A DNA stretch of 64,000 nt, from NCBI GenBank assembly GCA_029210325.1, contig JARGPU010000001.1:444126-508125 (forward strand), written 5' to 3'. Source of the stretch: Alcanivoracaceae bacterium. GTDB taxonomy: Bacteria > Pseudomonadota > Gammaproteobacteria > Pseudomonadales > Alcanivoracaceae. The notes below the pieces were generated by a model. The model had not been told where the DNA came from, ran no database searches, and saw only the letters and a program-made list of their open reading frames with translations. The translations under genes and the position numbers were made by a program. Positions 32,812 through 42,478 of the stretch are shown in pieces. Every line of letters begins with the position of its first letter. Positions within the stretch are counted from its first letter, which is position 1.

Positions 32812-33599
32812 GGGTTGGCTCCCTGTTTGCGATAGCCCCAGACCATCAAGCCGGCACCAACAAAAATCATCGGCACGCTGAGCAGCATGCCCATGGTTAG
32901 CCAGTTGCCCATCAGATAGCCGATATGGGCGTCCGGTTCGCGGAAGAATTCTGCGCCAATGCGAGCGCAGCCATAGCCGATACCAAATAGGCCGGTGACC
33001 GCTGCGGCAGGGCGGGGTTTGCGTGAGTAAATCCAGAGCAGGGCGAATAGCGCCACGCCTTCAAAGATAAACTGGTACAGCTGCGATGGGTGGCGAACCA
33101 GCTGCAACGGATCGCCCGGGAACACCATGCCCCATGACACATCCGTTGGTCTGCCCCACAGTTCGCCATTGATAAAGTTGCCGATACGGCCAGTGGCTAG
33201 ACCGACCGGCACCATCGGCACGATAAAGTCAGCAACGGTGAAATAGCTCTTGCCGGTTTTGCGTTTGAAATACCAGAACGCGGTTAGCACGCCGAGCATG
33301 CCACCGTGGAAAGACATGCCGCCCTGCTGCAATTTAACGATCCACAGCGGATCACTCAGCCACTGATCCAGACCATAGAACAGACCATAACCGAGCCGCC
33401 CACCGATGATCACGCCGACCGCACCGTAGAAAATCAGATCGCCCACCTGCTCGCGGGTAAAAGGGCTGTCCGGCTTGCCCGCCCGCCAACTGCCCAGTAG
33501 CCAGGCGCCGGTGAAGCCGAGCAGGTAGGTCAGGCCATACCAGTGAACAGATAAGGGGCCAATTGAGAAAGCAACGGGGTCAATCTGCGGAAAAGTCAT
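32808..33599 (-). CDS. lgt: Phosphatidylglycerol:prolipoprotein diacylglyceryl transferase
   Basis: 263 residues, seven membrane helices, inner membrane. First enzyme of lipoprotein maturation, adding diacylglyceryl to the lipobox Cys. Signature segments include [10 protein letters not shown] (about 65-74), [18 protein letters not shown] (about 134-151, the conserved Lgt motif), and [12 protein letters not shown] near 175-186. ATG 33599 overlaps the stop of the TSUP gene by four bases; the frame is open to 33836 but that extension lies inside the TSUP gene. Substrates in this window include the lipoproteins at 10671, 31373 and 40722. Confidence 0.97.
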   Translation of the reverse strand: MTFPQIDPVAFSIGPLSVHWYGLTYLLGFTGAWLLGSWRAGKPDSPFTREQVGDLIFYGAVGVIIGGRLGYGLFYGLDQWLSDPLWIVKLQQGGMSFHGGMLGVLTAFWYFKRKTGKSYFTVADFIVPMVPVGLATGRIGNFINGELWGRPTDVSWGMVFPGDPLQLVRHPSQLYQFIFEGVALFALLWIYSRKPRPAAAVTGLFGIGYGCARIGAEFFREPDAHIGYLMGNWLTMGMLLSVPMIFVGAGLMVWGYRKQGANP

Positions 33600-34393
33600 A
33601 GCACCAATTTGAGTCCGATCAGAAACAGGGCGCCGGCAAATATACGCTTGAGTGTCGTCGCCGGCAGTCGGTGAGCCAGCCTGGCGCCGAGCCGGGCTAG
33701 CGGGAAGCTGGTCAGCACTATACCTGCCGCCGCAGGCAGATACACGAAGCCAAGGCTTCCGTTGGGTAAGTCCGGATGGTGCCAGCCGGCCACCACAAAG
33801 CCAATGCCGCCGCCGACAGCAATGGGCAGGCCACACACCGCCGAAATGGCTACAGCCTGTTGCATGCGCACCCCGCAGGCACTGAGAAACGGCACAGTCA
33901 GTGAGCCGCCACCAATACCGAACATGGCTGATACTGTGCCAATGGCACTCCCGGCCAGCGCCAGTGCGCCACGGCCCGGTAGGCGCTCGTTATCCCCATT
34001 GGCCAGACGGCCACTGCTCAGCCCCATCTGTACGGCGATCAGCATGGCAAAAATGCCGAACAACCTGCCTAGCATGGCGCTACTGATGGCACTGGCGAAA
34101 AAGGCGCCGGCGAAGGCGCCGACAAGAATGCCCGCGGATATGGGCAGGGCCACTGGCCAGCGCACCGCGCCGAGCCCTTGGTGAGTGAGGATGGCACTGG
34201 TCGAGGTGGCTGCTATGGTGGCCAGAGAGGTGGCGACGGCCAGCTGGGCGGTGATCGCGGCGGGAAAGTCCATCAGCGGGAAGATCATCAGCAGGGCAGG
34301 AACAATCACCACGCCGCCGCCCAAGCCAAGCGTGCCAGCCAGCAGCCCGGCAACAATGCCAAGGGCAAGAAACAGGATTAGGATTTCAAGCAC
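33596..34393 (-). CDS. TauE/SafE (TSUP) family membrane transporter
   Basis: 265 residues with eight hydrophobic segments. The first repeat has G-T-L-G-L-G-G-G-V-V-I-V-P-A (about 20-33), and the second has F-G-I-G-G-G-S-L-T-V-P-F (about 158-169). These are the paired TSUP signatures. The family exports or imports small anions, mainly sulfur compounds. It heads the unit with lgt, thyA and folA through a four-base overlap, a placement also remembered from Pseudomonas. It is a different subgroup from the copy at 23198. The substrate is not inferable. Confidence 0.9.
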   Translation of the reverse strand: MLEILILFLALGIVAGLLAGTLGLGGGVVIVPALLMIFPLMDFPAAITAQLAVATSLATIAATSTSAILTHQGLGAVRWPVALPISAGILVGAFAGAFFASAISSAMLGRLFGIFAMLIAVQMGLSSGRLANGDNERLPGRGALALAGSAIGTVSAMFGIGGGSLTVPFLSACGVRMQQAVAISAVCGLPIAVGGGIGFVVAGWHHPDLPNGSLGFVYLPAAAGIVLTSFPLARLGARLAHRLPATTLKRIFAGALFLIGLKLVL

Positions 34394-34479
34394 GGCAAGA
34401 ACCTCAGCTACACTGCGCCGGTATGCTATCCCAGAAGTCCGGCCGGGTCTGCCCGGCGCTGCAGGAGTGGGTCTGATTC

Positions 34480-35238
34480 ATGTGTATTGTGTTGTTCGCT
34501 TGGCAAGTTCATGACAAACATCCACTGCTGGTGGCGGCCAATCGTGATGAGTTCCATCATCGCCCGGCGGAGGCGGCCCGCTGGCGTGGCGACCTGCTGT
34601 GTGGGCTCGACCTGGCGGCTGGTGGCACCTGGCTGGGTATCAGCCGTGCAGGCCGCTTTGCCGCGGTAACTAATTATCGCGAACCCATTGCCGATCGGCT
34701 GCCGGGTAACCGTTCCCGTGGCATGTTGCCGATGGGCTTTCTGGAGAGTGAGCTGGCGCCGCTGGAGTACCTTCAGGGCCTGCAGTCGGAGCAGCAGGAG
34801 TATGGCGGCTTCAACCTGCTGGTCAGCAATGGCCGGGAGTTAGCCTGGATGAGTAACCGTGGTGCCGAGCCTCAGCTAGTGGCGCCGGGAATTCATGCGC
34901 TAAGCAATGGCCAGCTGGACACGGATTGGCCGAAGGCTAAGCACGGTCAGGCTCTACTGGGGCAAGTGGTGGCGGATGGCGCTGGGCAGGGAGTGGAGCC
35001 CCAGCGATTGCTGCAAATTCTCGAAGACGACAGCCTGCCGGATGACGATGCCTTGCCCGATACGGGTGTGGGTCTGGAGATGGAGCGCTTGGTGGCGCCG
35101 ATTTTCATTCAGTCGGCAGCCTACGGCACTAGAGCCAGTACGGCGGTAATTCAGCATGCGGATGGCTGCTTTGATTTTGCTGAGCAGCGCTGGCAGCCGG
35201 GCGGCGGCCGGGCTGGCGACCCTAGTCGATTCGACTGA
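34480..35238 (+). CDS. NRDE family protein (TANGO2-like)
   Basis: 252 residues. Begins Met-Cys-Ile-Val, with L-L-V-A-A-N-R-D-E-F-H-H-R-P (about 16-29) giving the family its name, followed by W-R-G-D-L-L-C-G-L-D-L-A-A-G-G-T-W-L-G (about 36-54). The Cys at position 2 is the conserved N-terminal residue of this Ntn-hydrolase-like fold. TANGO2/NRDE proteins are linked to haem trafficking or Golgi-membrane organisation in eukaryotes; the bacterial role is unknown. ATG 34480 is preceded by a rather distant AGGAG. It is divergent from the TSUP-folA unit. Confidence 0.9.
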   Translation: MCIVLFAWQVHDKHPLLVAANRDEFHHRPAEAARWRGDLLCGLDLAAGGTWLGISRAGRFAAVTNYREPIADRLPGNRSRGMLPMGFLESELAPLEYLQGLQSEQQEYGGFNLLVSNGRELAWMSNRGAEPQLVAPGIHALSNGQLDTDWPKAKHGQALLGQVVADGAGQGVEPQRLLQILEDDSLPDDDALPDTGVGLEMERLVAPIFIQSAAYGTRASTAVIQHADGCFDFAEQRWQPGGGRAGDPSRFD

Positions 35239-35343
35239 TGGGGCCATCCCAACAAAAGGTAATAAACTTCTGCGTTTTTATTATTTCTGGTTTGGCTCCC
35301 GGTACGTAAACTAGGCGCCTCTCGTGATTCCGGGACCATACCG

Positions 35344-37119
35344 ATGGATTGGCAAGGCTGGCTAACGATCTTTATCACAGCGGGTGTATTTATCACCCTG
35401 GTGAGCTCATCCCGATTGGGGCCGGACCTGGTGCTGATGGGTGCATTGCTGCTGTTAAGTATCAGCGGTGTGCTTAACCCCGAGGAGGCACTGTCCGGGT
35501 TCAGCAACAGCGGCTTGATTACCGTGGCTGCCATGTTTGTGGTGGCGGCGGGTATCCGCGCCTCCGGCGGGGTTGATCTGGTGGTGAATCGCATTCTCGG
35601 CAGGCCGAAAGGTGAGCGTGCTGCCATGGTGCGGTTGGCGGCGCCGGTGATTGCTCTGTCCGGGTTTCTCAATAACACCCCGGTGGTGGCCACCATGATT
35701 CCGGCGGTGACTCGCTGGGCCAAGCAGCTAAATCTGCCTGCTTCCTCGTTAATGATTCCGCTTAGCTACGCCTCAATTCTGGGCGGCACCCTGACGCTGA
35801 TCGGTACCAGTACCAATCTGGTGGTCAATGGCCAGTACCAGACGCTTACCGGTAAGGCAGGCTTTGGCCTTTTTGATATTACTGTGGTGGGTTTGGTCGC
35901 TGCCGCTGCTGGCATTGCTTTTCTGTTGTTGGCAGGGCCACGGCTGTTACCGGCGCGGCGCAGTCCGGATGAAACCTTTGCCGATATGCGCAGTTTTACT
36001 TTTGAGGTGGCAGTGGCTACTGACGGCCCGCTGGTTGGCAGGTCGATTGTCGAAGCGGGGCTGCGGCATTTGCAACGTATATATCTTGCTGAAATCGAAC
36101 GTCATGGCAGTGTGCTCACTGCGGTGGCACCGGATGAAATACTTCAGGGCGGTGATCGTCTGGTTTTTGTTGGTGAAACCGAAGCGATTATCGACGTATT
36201 AAGAATCAACGGGTTGGTGCCTTCCGTTGGCCGCCAGCCAGTTATTGAGCGCAACGTGCCAGAGCGAAAACTGGTTGAAGCGGTGGTTGCCCCAGGTTGT
36301 GAAGGAGTCGGAAAAACCATCAAAGATGCACGCTTCCGTGACCGCTACGGCGCTGTGGTGCTGGCGGTGGCCCGCAATGGTGAACACATCAAAGGCCGAC
36401 TCAGTTCCATCATTTTGCAGCCGGGTGATGTGTTGCTACTGGAGGCGCGCCAGGCATTCGTCAGTCGACAAAAATACTCCCGCGACTTTCTGTTGATCAA
36501 TGAGCTTGATGAGGAGCGCCCAGACCATAGCCGGGCATTGTTGTCATGGAGCATTCTAGGTGGCTTGGTAATGCTGGCGGCATTTGGTGTGACCAGCATG
36601 CTGAACGCGGCGCTGCTCGGTGCTGGCACCATGATTATGACCCGCTGCGTATCTGTGGCTGAGGCTAAACGCAGCCTTGATCTGACCGTGATTATCACTA
36701 TTGCTGCCAGTTTTTCCATTGGTGCGGCGCTGCAGAAAACCGGTGCTGCACAGTACCTCGGCGAGGGCATTCTTGGGGTGGCCGGGGATAACCCGATCCT
36801 GTTGCTGGTACTTACCTACCTTGCGGTATCGCTGCTGACGGAAACCATTACTAACAATGCGGCGGCGCTGATTATGCTGCCCATAGTGCTCGCCATTACC
36901 TCGGCGCTGGGCCTCAATGAAGGGCCGTTTGTTCTGGCCGTGATGATGGCAGCCTCTGCCAGCTTTGCCACGCCGCTGGGCTATCAAACCAACCTGATGG
37001 TGTATGGCCCGGGGGGCTATCGATTCAGCGATTTCCTGCGCATCGGTGTGCCCATGAATATCGTTGTCGGCTCGGCAACCATCGCTGCAATCACTGTGTT
37101 CTGGCCACTGTCTGGCTGA
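35344..37119 (+). CDS. SLC13/ArsB-type permease with TrkA-C domains
   Basis: 591 residues. Two blocks of hydrophobic helices (about 1-200 and 395-590) flank two RCK/TrkA-C domains (about 215-295 and 305-390). Landmarks are the helix-hairpin S-G-F-L-N-N-T-P-V-V-A-T-M-I-P (about 115-129), G-T-S-T-N-L-V-V-N (about 157-165) and the second-half E-T-I-T-N-N-A-A-A-L-I-M-L-P and T-P-L-G-Y-Q-T-N-L-M-V. Members carry dicarboxylates, sulfate or similar anions coupled to sodium or protons; the cytoplasmic domains may sense a ligand. It is monocistronic, convergent with ptsP. Confidence 0.9.
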   Translation: MDWQGWLTIFITAGVFITLVSSSRLGPDLVLMGALLLLSISGVLNPEEALSGFSNSGLITVAAMFVVAAGIRASGGVDLVVNRILGRPKGERAAMVRLAAPVIALSGFLNNTPVVATMIPAVTRWAKQLNLPASSLMIPLSYASILGGTLTLIGTSTNLVVNGQYQTLTGKAGFGLFDITVVGLVAAAAGIAFLLLAGPRLLPARRSPDETFADMRSFTFEVAVATDGPLVGRSIVEAGLRHLQRIYLAEIERHGSVLTAVAPDEILQGGDRLVFVGETEAIIDVLRINGLVPSVGRQPVIERNVPERKLVEAVVAPGCEGVGKTIKDARFRDRYGAVVLAVARNGEHIKGRLSSIILQPGDVLLLEARQAFVSRQKYSRDFLLINELDEERPDHSRALLSWSILGGLVMLAAFGVTSMLNAALLGAGTMIMTRCVSVAEAKRSLDLTVIITIAASFSIGAALQKTGAAQYLGEGILGVAGDNPILLLVLTYLAVSLLTETITNNAAALIMLPIVLAITSALGLNEGPFVLAVMMAASASFATPLGYQTNLMVYGPGGYRFSDFLRIGVPMNIVVGSATIAAITVFWPLSG

Positions 37120-37126
37120 GTGCTAC

Positions 37127-39397
37127 TTAAACAGCGCGCCGGTGGCTGATCAGATCGCCTAGTCCTGCCTTGTCGAGCTGCAGGCTGATGTAAGACGCAA
37201 TGACTTCGCCATTGTCCATGGCCAGCACTTCAAAGAGTAATTTGCGTGCCGCGGTAATTTTCATCTTTCGGATCGCTGCCTTGACCCGCAAAAGGTGTGA
37301 GGCATTCATACTCAGGGTGTCGACTCCCATCGCCATCAGCATTAGCGCCGATGCCGGGTCGCCCGCCATTTCTCCGCACACCGAAACCGGCTTGCCTTCA
37401 GCATGAGCACTCTCAATGACATGAATGATGGCCTGCAGTACGGCCGGGTGCCAGGAGTTGTACAGTGCCGCTACTTGTCGGTTGTTACGGTCTACCGCTA
37501 GCAGATACTGGGTGAGATCGTTGGTGCCAATTGAAAGAAAATCTACCCGCTGGGCGAGCGCGCGGGCCTGATAAACAGCAGCCGGCACTTCAATCATTAC
37601 GCCAACGGGCGGCATCACCACATCAAAGCCTTCGCCGCGCACTTCCAGCCAGGCGCGGTGGATAAGATGTTGCGCTTCCTCCACTTCGAAAACCGTTGTC
37701 ACCATCGGCAACATGATGCGCAGATTGTCCAGGCCTTCGCTTGCCTTGAGCATGGCGCGAATCTGCACCATGAAAATTTCCGGGTGGTCGAGGGTCAAGC
37801 GGATGCCGCGCCAGCCGAGAAACGGGTTTTCTTCTTCGATGGGAAAGTAGGGTAGCTCCTTGTCGCCGCCCACATCCAGGGTACGCATGGTGACCGGGTG
37901 CGGCGCAAAGGCCTCTAGTTGCTCCCGGTAGATGACTTTCTGTTCATCTTCGGAAGGAAAACGGTCACGAACCATAAACGGGATTTCTGTTCGGTATAGC
38001 CCTACGCCCTCGGCACCCCGCTCCAGTGAGCGAGATATGTCCGTCATCAGGCCGGTGTTGACCATAATGTCGATACGCTTGCCATCTTCGGTTTCCGCCG
38101 GCAAGTCTCGCAGCTTTTCGAGCCCGGCAAGCAGGCTCTTTTCTTCCAGAATGATCGCTTCAAACTGATGCTTAAGTTCGCTATTGGCGTTAGCAATCAG
38201 ACGACCCTTGAAACCATCGACAATGACCTCGCGGCCATCGAGTTGTTTTAGGGGTAGCCCGGCGGCACCCACCACCGTGGGGATGCCCATGGAGCGAGCA
38301 ACAATAGCCATATGCGAATTGCGCGAACCGCGACTGGTGGCGATGCCGACAATGTTTTCTCGCGGCACCTCCATCAGCATGGCGGTAGTGATTTCTTCGC
38401 CAACCAGAACCGTCTCTGCCGGGTACTCCACCTCGCGGCGCTGATCGCTTTGCAGATGTGCCAATACCCGGCGACCGATATCACGGACGTCGGCTGCTCG
38501 TTCGCGCAGATAGGCGTCATCCATTAGTTCAAAGTTGCGCACATGCTCGTCAATGACCATGCGCAGGGCGCCTTGGGCCCATTGGCCAGCACGGATTTTT
38601 TCCACCACTTCGCCGGGCAAGGCATGGCGGTCAAGCATGCGCAGATAGACTTCAAACAGAGCCTGTTCTTCACGGCCGAGACTGCGGCTGGCCCTTTCTG
38701 CCAATGCCCTGACTTCGTGGCGAGCTTTGACCAGGGCGTTGTCCAGCAGGGCGATTTCCGCATTGATATCCTCGGCCTCTCGGTCTGGCACGGAGGACAG
38801 ATCAGCCGAGGGGTAAACCCGGATCGCAATCCCGATGGCCGCACCTTGAGCGCCGGGCAGGCCATCAAAGAATGCCGGCTCAGGCTCTCCGCCGCTGCTA
38901 TCGGTGGTCAGGTCGCCGGTGGCGCGGGCATGGGCCACCACAGCAGAAAGCTGGGCCGATATGGTTACCAGGAAAGCTTCTTCGCTCTGGTCGAAGCGGC
39001 GACTGTCGCGCTGCTGCACCACCAGCACACCGAGTACTTCGCCCTGATGCATAACTGGCACGCCAAGAAACGCGTGGAATGGATCTTCTCCGGTTTCCGC
39101 CAGATAGAGGAATTTGGGGTGGGTGAAGGCGTCCTCGAGGTTAAGCGGTTCCTCGCGCTGGCCCACATGGCCCACCAGACCTTCGGTCACATCAAGACTG
39201 ACATGGCCTACTGCTTCTGCCTTGAGGCCCTCCGAGGCCATCAGTACGTAGCGCTGGCGGTCGCGGTTTAACAGGTAAATGGAGCACACTTCTGTGCCCA
39301 TGGCATCACGCACGCGGCGGGCCATCAGGTCCAGAGCGGTGCGCAGGTCGGTGGCGCTATTGACCTCCTGAACAATGCGTCTCAGGGTATCAAGCAC
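37127..39397 (-). CDS. ptsP: PTS-Ntr enzyme I (phosphoenolpyruvate-protein phosphotransferase)
   Basis: 756 residues. An N-terminal GAF domain (about 15-165) precedes the EI phosphotransferase core, with the phosphohistidine site in [14 protein letters not shown] (about 355) and PEP-binding signatures N-T-G-L-M-T-D and [10 protein letters not shown] and the G-E-M-A-G-D-P near the C-terminus. PtsP feeds phosphate to PtsO/NPr and PtsN, coupling nitrogen and carbon status to transporters. The start is GTG at 39397, overlapping rppH by 8 bases; it gives a length near the Pseudomonas homologue. It cotranscribes with rppH. Confidence 0.95.
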   Translation of the reverse strand: MLDTLRRIVQEVNSATDLRTALDLMARRVRDAMGTEVCSIYLLNRDRQRYVLMASEGLKAEAVGHVSLDVTEGLVGHVGQREEPLNLEDAFTHPKFLYLAETGEDPFHAFLGVPVMHQGEVLGVLVVQQRDSRRFDQSEEAFLVTISAQLSAVVAHARATGDLTTDSSGGEPEPAFFDGLPGAQGAAIGIAIRVYPSADLSSVPDREAEDINAEIALLDNALVKARHEVRALAERASRSLGREEQALFEVYLRMLDRHALPGEVVEKIRAGQWAQGALRMVIDEHVRNFELMDDAYLRERAADVRDIGRRVLAHLQSDQRREVEYPAETVLVGEEITTAMLMEVPRENIVGIATSRGSRNSHMAIVARSMGIPTVVGAAGLPLKQLDGREVIVDGFKGRLIANANSELKHQFEAIILEEKSLLAGLEKLRDLPAETEDGKRIDIMVNTGLMTDISRSLERGAEGVGLYRTEIPFMVRDRFPSEDEQKVIYREQLEAFAPHPVTMRTLDVGGDKELPYFPIEEENPFLGWRGIRLTLDHPEIFMVQIRAMLKASEGLDNLRIMLPMVTTVFEVEEAQHLIHRAWLEVRGEGFDVVMPPVGVMIEVPAAVYQARALAQRVDFLSIGTNDLTQYLLAVDRNNRQVAALYNSWHPAVLQAIIHVIESAHAEGKPVSVCGEMAGDPASALMLMAMGVDTLSMNASHLLRVKAAIRKMKITAARKLLFEVLAMDNGEVIASYISLQLDKAGLGDLISHRRAV

Positions 39398-39908
39398 GCT
39401 CGTTCTCCCGTCGCAGCCGGCGCATTGCCGGAGCCAGCTCCCGCAGTGCCCGCACATATACGCCGCGCTTGAACTGGACCACTTTGCGTACCGGATACCA
39501 ATAGCTGACCCAGCGCCAGTCGTTGAATTCGGGGCTGTCGCTGGCGGTGAGATCAATGGCGGACTCGGCGCTGATCAGTTTAAGCAGGAACCATTTCTGC
39601 CGCTGACCAATACAGGATGGCTGGGATGGATAGCGCTTGTTGCGCAGAAAGCGCCGGGGCAGCCGGTAGTTGAGCCAGCCCTCGGTGCATGCCATCAACT
39701 CAACATCCTGTTGTCGCAGTCCCACTTCTTCATGGAGCTCGCGGTACAGGGTCTGCTCCGGGGTCTCGCCCGGCATCATGCCCCCCTGAGGAAACTGCCA
39801 GGCGTCCCGGTTGCCGACGCGCCGGCCCCAGAACACCTTGCCTTCGGGGCTCATCAGAATGATGCCCACGTTCAGCCGATAACCCTGTTCATCAATAATG
39901 CCGGACAT
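39390..39908 (-). CDS. rppH: RNA 5'-pyrophosphohydrolase (Nudix)
   Basis: 172 residues. The Nudix box is [22 protein letters not shown] (about 42-63; consensus GX5EX7REUXEEXGU). RppH removes pyrophosphate from the 5' end of mRNA to open it for RNase E. ATG 39908 is chosen as [11 protein letters not shown], the canonical RppH N-terminus; an in-frame start at 39935 lies further upstream. It overlaps the start of ptsP, the gene pair found in many gammaproteobacteria. Confidence 0.96.
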   Translation of the reverse strand: MSGIIDEQGYRLNVGIILMSPEGKVFWGRRVGNRDAWQFPQGGMMPGETPEQTLYRELHEEVGLRQQDVELMACTEGWLNYRLPRRFLRNKRYPSQPSCIGQRQKWFLLKLISAESAIDLTASDSPEFNDWRWVSYWYPVRKVVQFKRGVYVRALRELAPAMRRLRRENERA

Positions 39909-40059
39909 TTCAACCGCCTTATAACTATCTGGCAATTAAACCTTGCTGGAGCCTGCTGTCGCAATGCGAACTGGCCGATAACCTAAATATTGTCGCCACA
40001 AATCATTGGAATCCTTTGATATGCTAGCCACGGGGTACCGGTTACCAAGGGGAGTAGTG

Positions 40060-40725
40060 ATGACGCTGGCGATTTTCGATTTGGACAATACGCTGATTGC
40101 TGGTGATTCAGATCATCTGTGGGGCGAGTTTCTGGTAGAGCGTGGATTGGTCGATAGCCAGCAGTTCAAGGCGTCCAACGATCAGTTCTATCAGGACTAT
40201 AAGGACGGCCAACTGGATATTGAGGCGTATCTGCGTTTTGCCTTGCAGCCGCTGACTGAGCACGCCATGTCGAACCTGATTGACTGGCGCAGTGAATTCC
40301 TCGCTGAAAAAATTGCGCCGATCATGCTGCCGGCCGCTGAGCGCTTATTGCACAAGCATCGTGATCAGGGCGATACCCTGATGATTATTACGGCGACAAA
40401 CGATTTTATTACCGGGCCGATTGCCGAGCAGCTCGGTGTTGATCATTTGCTGGCCTCGCGTGCGCAGATGATTGGCAATCGTTACACCGGTGAGATTGAC
40501 GGCGTACCGTGCTTCCGGGATGGCAAGGTTCAACGGCTGTATGAGTGGCTTGAGCAACACCATGAGTCACTGCCCGGTAGCTGGTTTTACAGTGATTCCC
40601 ATAACGACCTACCGCTACTTCGCAAGGTCAGCAATCCGGTGGCGGTGGACCCGGACCCAGTGCTGTTGCGTGAGGCCCAGACAGAGGGCTGGCAGGTAAT
40701 TAGCCTGCGGGGGCAGCAGATATGA
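40060..40725 (+). CDS. HAD-IB family hydrolase (SerB-like phosphatase)
   Basis: 221 residues. The HAD motif I is IFDLDNTLIAGDSDH (about 4-18) with nucleophile Asp; motif II is I-I-T-A-T-N (about 108-113), and motif IV the Y-S-D-S-H-N-D-L-P-L-L block (about 186-196). The cap between motif I and II is of the SerB type. HAD-IB enzymes hydrolyse phosphomonoesters; the substrate here is unassigned. The ATG at 40060 follows AAGGGGAG. It is divergent from rppH, a layout seen in Pseudomonas, and overlaps the imelysin-like gene by four bases (ATGA). Confidence 0.9.
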   Translation: MTLAIFDLDNTLIAGDSDHLWGEFLVERGLVDSQQFKASNDQFYQDYKDGQLDIEAYLRFALQPLTEHAMSNLIDWRSEFLAEKIAPIMLPAAERLLHKHRDQGDTLMIITATNDFITGPIAEQLGVDHLLASRAQMIGNRYTGEIDGVPCFRDGKVQRLYEWLEQHHESLPGSWFYSDSHNDLPLLRKVSNPVAVDPDPVLLREAQTEGWQVISLRGQQI

Positions 40726-41741
40726 GCCAGTGGCGACTTACGCCGCTGCTGGCGGCGCTGGTGTTGAGCGGCTGTGATCAGGGCCCGACGGCTACGCAGG
40801 AGTCTTTTGCTCCGGTGGATGAGCGATCTGTGGAAAGAGTCGCAGTAGAGGCCTTGTTGCGTCAGGAACAAACCGAAAGGCTGCGCCGGCTCAGCGCCAG
40901 CAGTCGGGTTTTTCAGGATGCCATTAATGGACTGCTGGGTGATCCTGTCGATGAACGTTTAAATACTGCCCGAGAAGCGTGGAGCCAGCTCTATCGCAGC
41001 TTCAATGAGGCTGTAGTTGTGCTGGCCTGTCGCGCTGCGGAGTCACCGCAATTGGCTACCATGCTGCAACGTGCTGACCCATTTCCCATCCTGCCCGGCT
41101 ACATCGATGGACTGCAGCAATGGCCGGACAGCGGCATCGTTAATGATGTAAGCCTGCCGCTCAGTCGAGAGTCCTTGTTGGCTCAGCAGGGCGTCAGTCT
41201 GCAGGAGGAAATCAGTGTTGGCTTTCAGGTCATCGGGTTCCTGTTGTTCGGTGAGCCAGATGCGCCTCGCACCGTGGCGGGCCTGAGCGTCGTCGATAAA
41301 GTGCCTGAGGGCAGCCCGCTTGCGCTGGAAGAACAGCCGGAGAATCGGCGCCGCGCCTATCTGGCATTGGCCAGCACGTTGCTGGTAGAAGATCTTTTGG
41401 CCATGTCGGTTAATGCGGAGCAGTCTGCGTCCGTGGGGCCTGGTTGTCCGGTGGATGCTTTGCGTCGCACTGCGGAGAGGATGATCCGGGTGGTTGGAAT
41501 GGAGGATCGGCAGTCTGTCGCCGGCGAATACTATTCGGCTCGGGCCCGTACTATTGCCATGGCCGGTTTGCAGCAGGCCATGGCGTCCTGGCTGGGGCAG
41601 GACTCGGCACTACGAAGCTGGTTGATCGAGAGTGGTGTGCAGGCCCCTTTGCCGGTGCCCTCGGCGGTCGGCGAGCCGGACATCCTGTTGCTTCAGCAGT
41701 TGCATGCTGGTCTTAGTGCGGGGCGCTCATTGTTGCAATAG
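40722..41741 (+). CDS. Imelysin-like lipoprotein lacking the GxHxxE motif
   Basis: 339 residues with a lipoprotein signal ending L-V-L-S-G-C (Cys18). The helical body resembles imelysin/EfeO-type proteins of iron uptake: an A-R-E-A-W block (about 84-88) is followed by a segment V-G-F-Q-V-I-G-F-L-L-F-G-E (about 167-179) where the family carries G-x-H-x-x-E-x-L-L-x-G. Here His is Gln and Glu is Gly, so the known metal-site residues are lost. It may bind a protein or other ligand instead. It overlaps the HAD gene by four bases and is followed by a hairpin. Confidence 0.75.
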   Translation: MSQWRLTPLLAALVLSGCDQGPTATQESFAPVDERSVERVAVEALLRQEQTERLRRLSASSRVFQDAINGLLGDPVDERLNTAREAWSQLYRSFNEAVVVLACRAAESPQLATMLQRADPFPILPGYIDGLQQWPDSGIVNDVSLPLSRESLLAQQGVSLQEEISVGFQVIGFLLFGEPDAPRTVAGLSVVDKVPEGSPLALEEQPENRRRAYLALASTLLVEDLLAMSVNAEQSASVGPGCPVDALRRTAERMIRVVGMEDRQSVAGEYYSARARTIAMAGLQQAMASWLGQDSALRSWLIESGVQAPLPVPSAVGEPDILLLQQLHAGLSAGRSLLQ

Positions 41742-41772
41742 CGGTCGGGGGCGGCTTGGCCATCCCCGACCG
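41742..41772. terminator. Hairpin between imelysin-like gene and beta-barrel gene
   Basis: A 9-bp stem CGGTCGGGG / CCCCGACCG (41742-41750 with 41764-41772, loop of 13). It sits just after the stop of the plus-strand gene and before the stop of the convergent gene. There is no T run, so a rho-independent role is uncertain. Confidence 0.4.
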
Positions 41773-41779
41773 TCCGCGG

Positions 41780-42379
41780 TCAGAAGCTTAAACGGCCAAA
41801 CACGCCAATCGAGTTGATGTCGTCGCCGAGCTGCAGGTCCGCCCCGACGTTGAACTTCTCTGATACTTTGAACAGCGCTTCGCCATACAGACCGATGTCG
41901 TTGTTATCGTACATTCTCATGGCAAAGGCTCCGCCGGAGAGTTCGACTTGGTCACTTGTCTGATGGCGTACGCCGCCAGCCAGACGCAGGCCGGATTCGC
42001 TATCGCGATTGTTGCCGACATCAACCCGGTCAAATAGCAGGTCACCGCTTACTACCAGATCCAGTCCTTGCTGCAGAGGAGTATGGAAGCCGAGGCCGCC
42101 GCTAAGGCCAAAACCATCGTAATCAACGACGCCCACTTCCCCGTCATACAGGCTCAGGCCAGCGCGCAGGAAAAGGTGTTCGTCCAGAGCCCAGGAAACA
42201 CGACCGTAAAGCGCGTCGCGGTCGAAGCCGCGGTCCATGTCCTGGAAATCTACGCCGAACTGGAAAAAGCTCCAGTCGAAATTATTGTCACGCACCGGGC
42301 TTGTCTGCGGTTGGGCAATGGCGACACTGCTAATGGCGCCGGCTAGCGGAACAACGAGAAAAAGCGTGCTGCGTTTCAT
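41780..42379 (-). CDS. Small outer-membrane beta-barrel protein, unknown role
   Basis: 199 residues: signal peptide (cleavage near Ala-Ile-Ala, residue 22), then an alternating strand pattern rich in Gly, Asp and aromatics with about eight strands, and a terminal S-I-G-V-F-G-R-L-S-F that ends in Phe, the classic C-terminal beta-signal of outer-membrane proteins. OmpX/PagP-sized but not recognisable as either. ATG 42379 follows a GAG site; a longer start at 42409 exists. It appears monocistronic and separated from its neighbours by hairpins. Confidence 0.75.
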   Translation of the reverse strand: MKRSTLFLVVPLAGAISSVAIAQPQTSPVRDNNFDWSFFQFGVDFQDMDRGFDRDALYGRVSWALDEHLFLRAGLSLYDGEVGVVDYDGFGLSGGLGFHTPLQQGLDLVVSGDLLFDRVDVGNNRDSESGLRLAGGVRHQTSDQVELSGGAFAMRMYDNNDIGLYGEALFKVSEKFNVGADLQLGDDINSIGVFGRLSF

Positions 42380-42478
42380 AAGCTCAATCCTTGCTGGTGG
42401 AACGAACAAGACCCGATCCTACTGGAGAAGTTCCAGTCGGTATCGGGCACAGTGGCAAAATGCCAAATCAGTCACAGG

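Noticed and set aside
38543-39271. Plus-strand open frame (242 codons) opposite ptsP
   Set aside because: Shadow of the ptsP coding strand, no domain seen.
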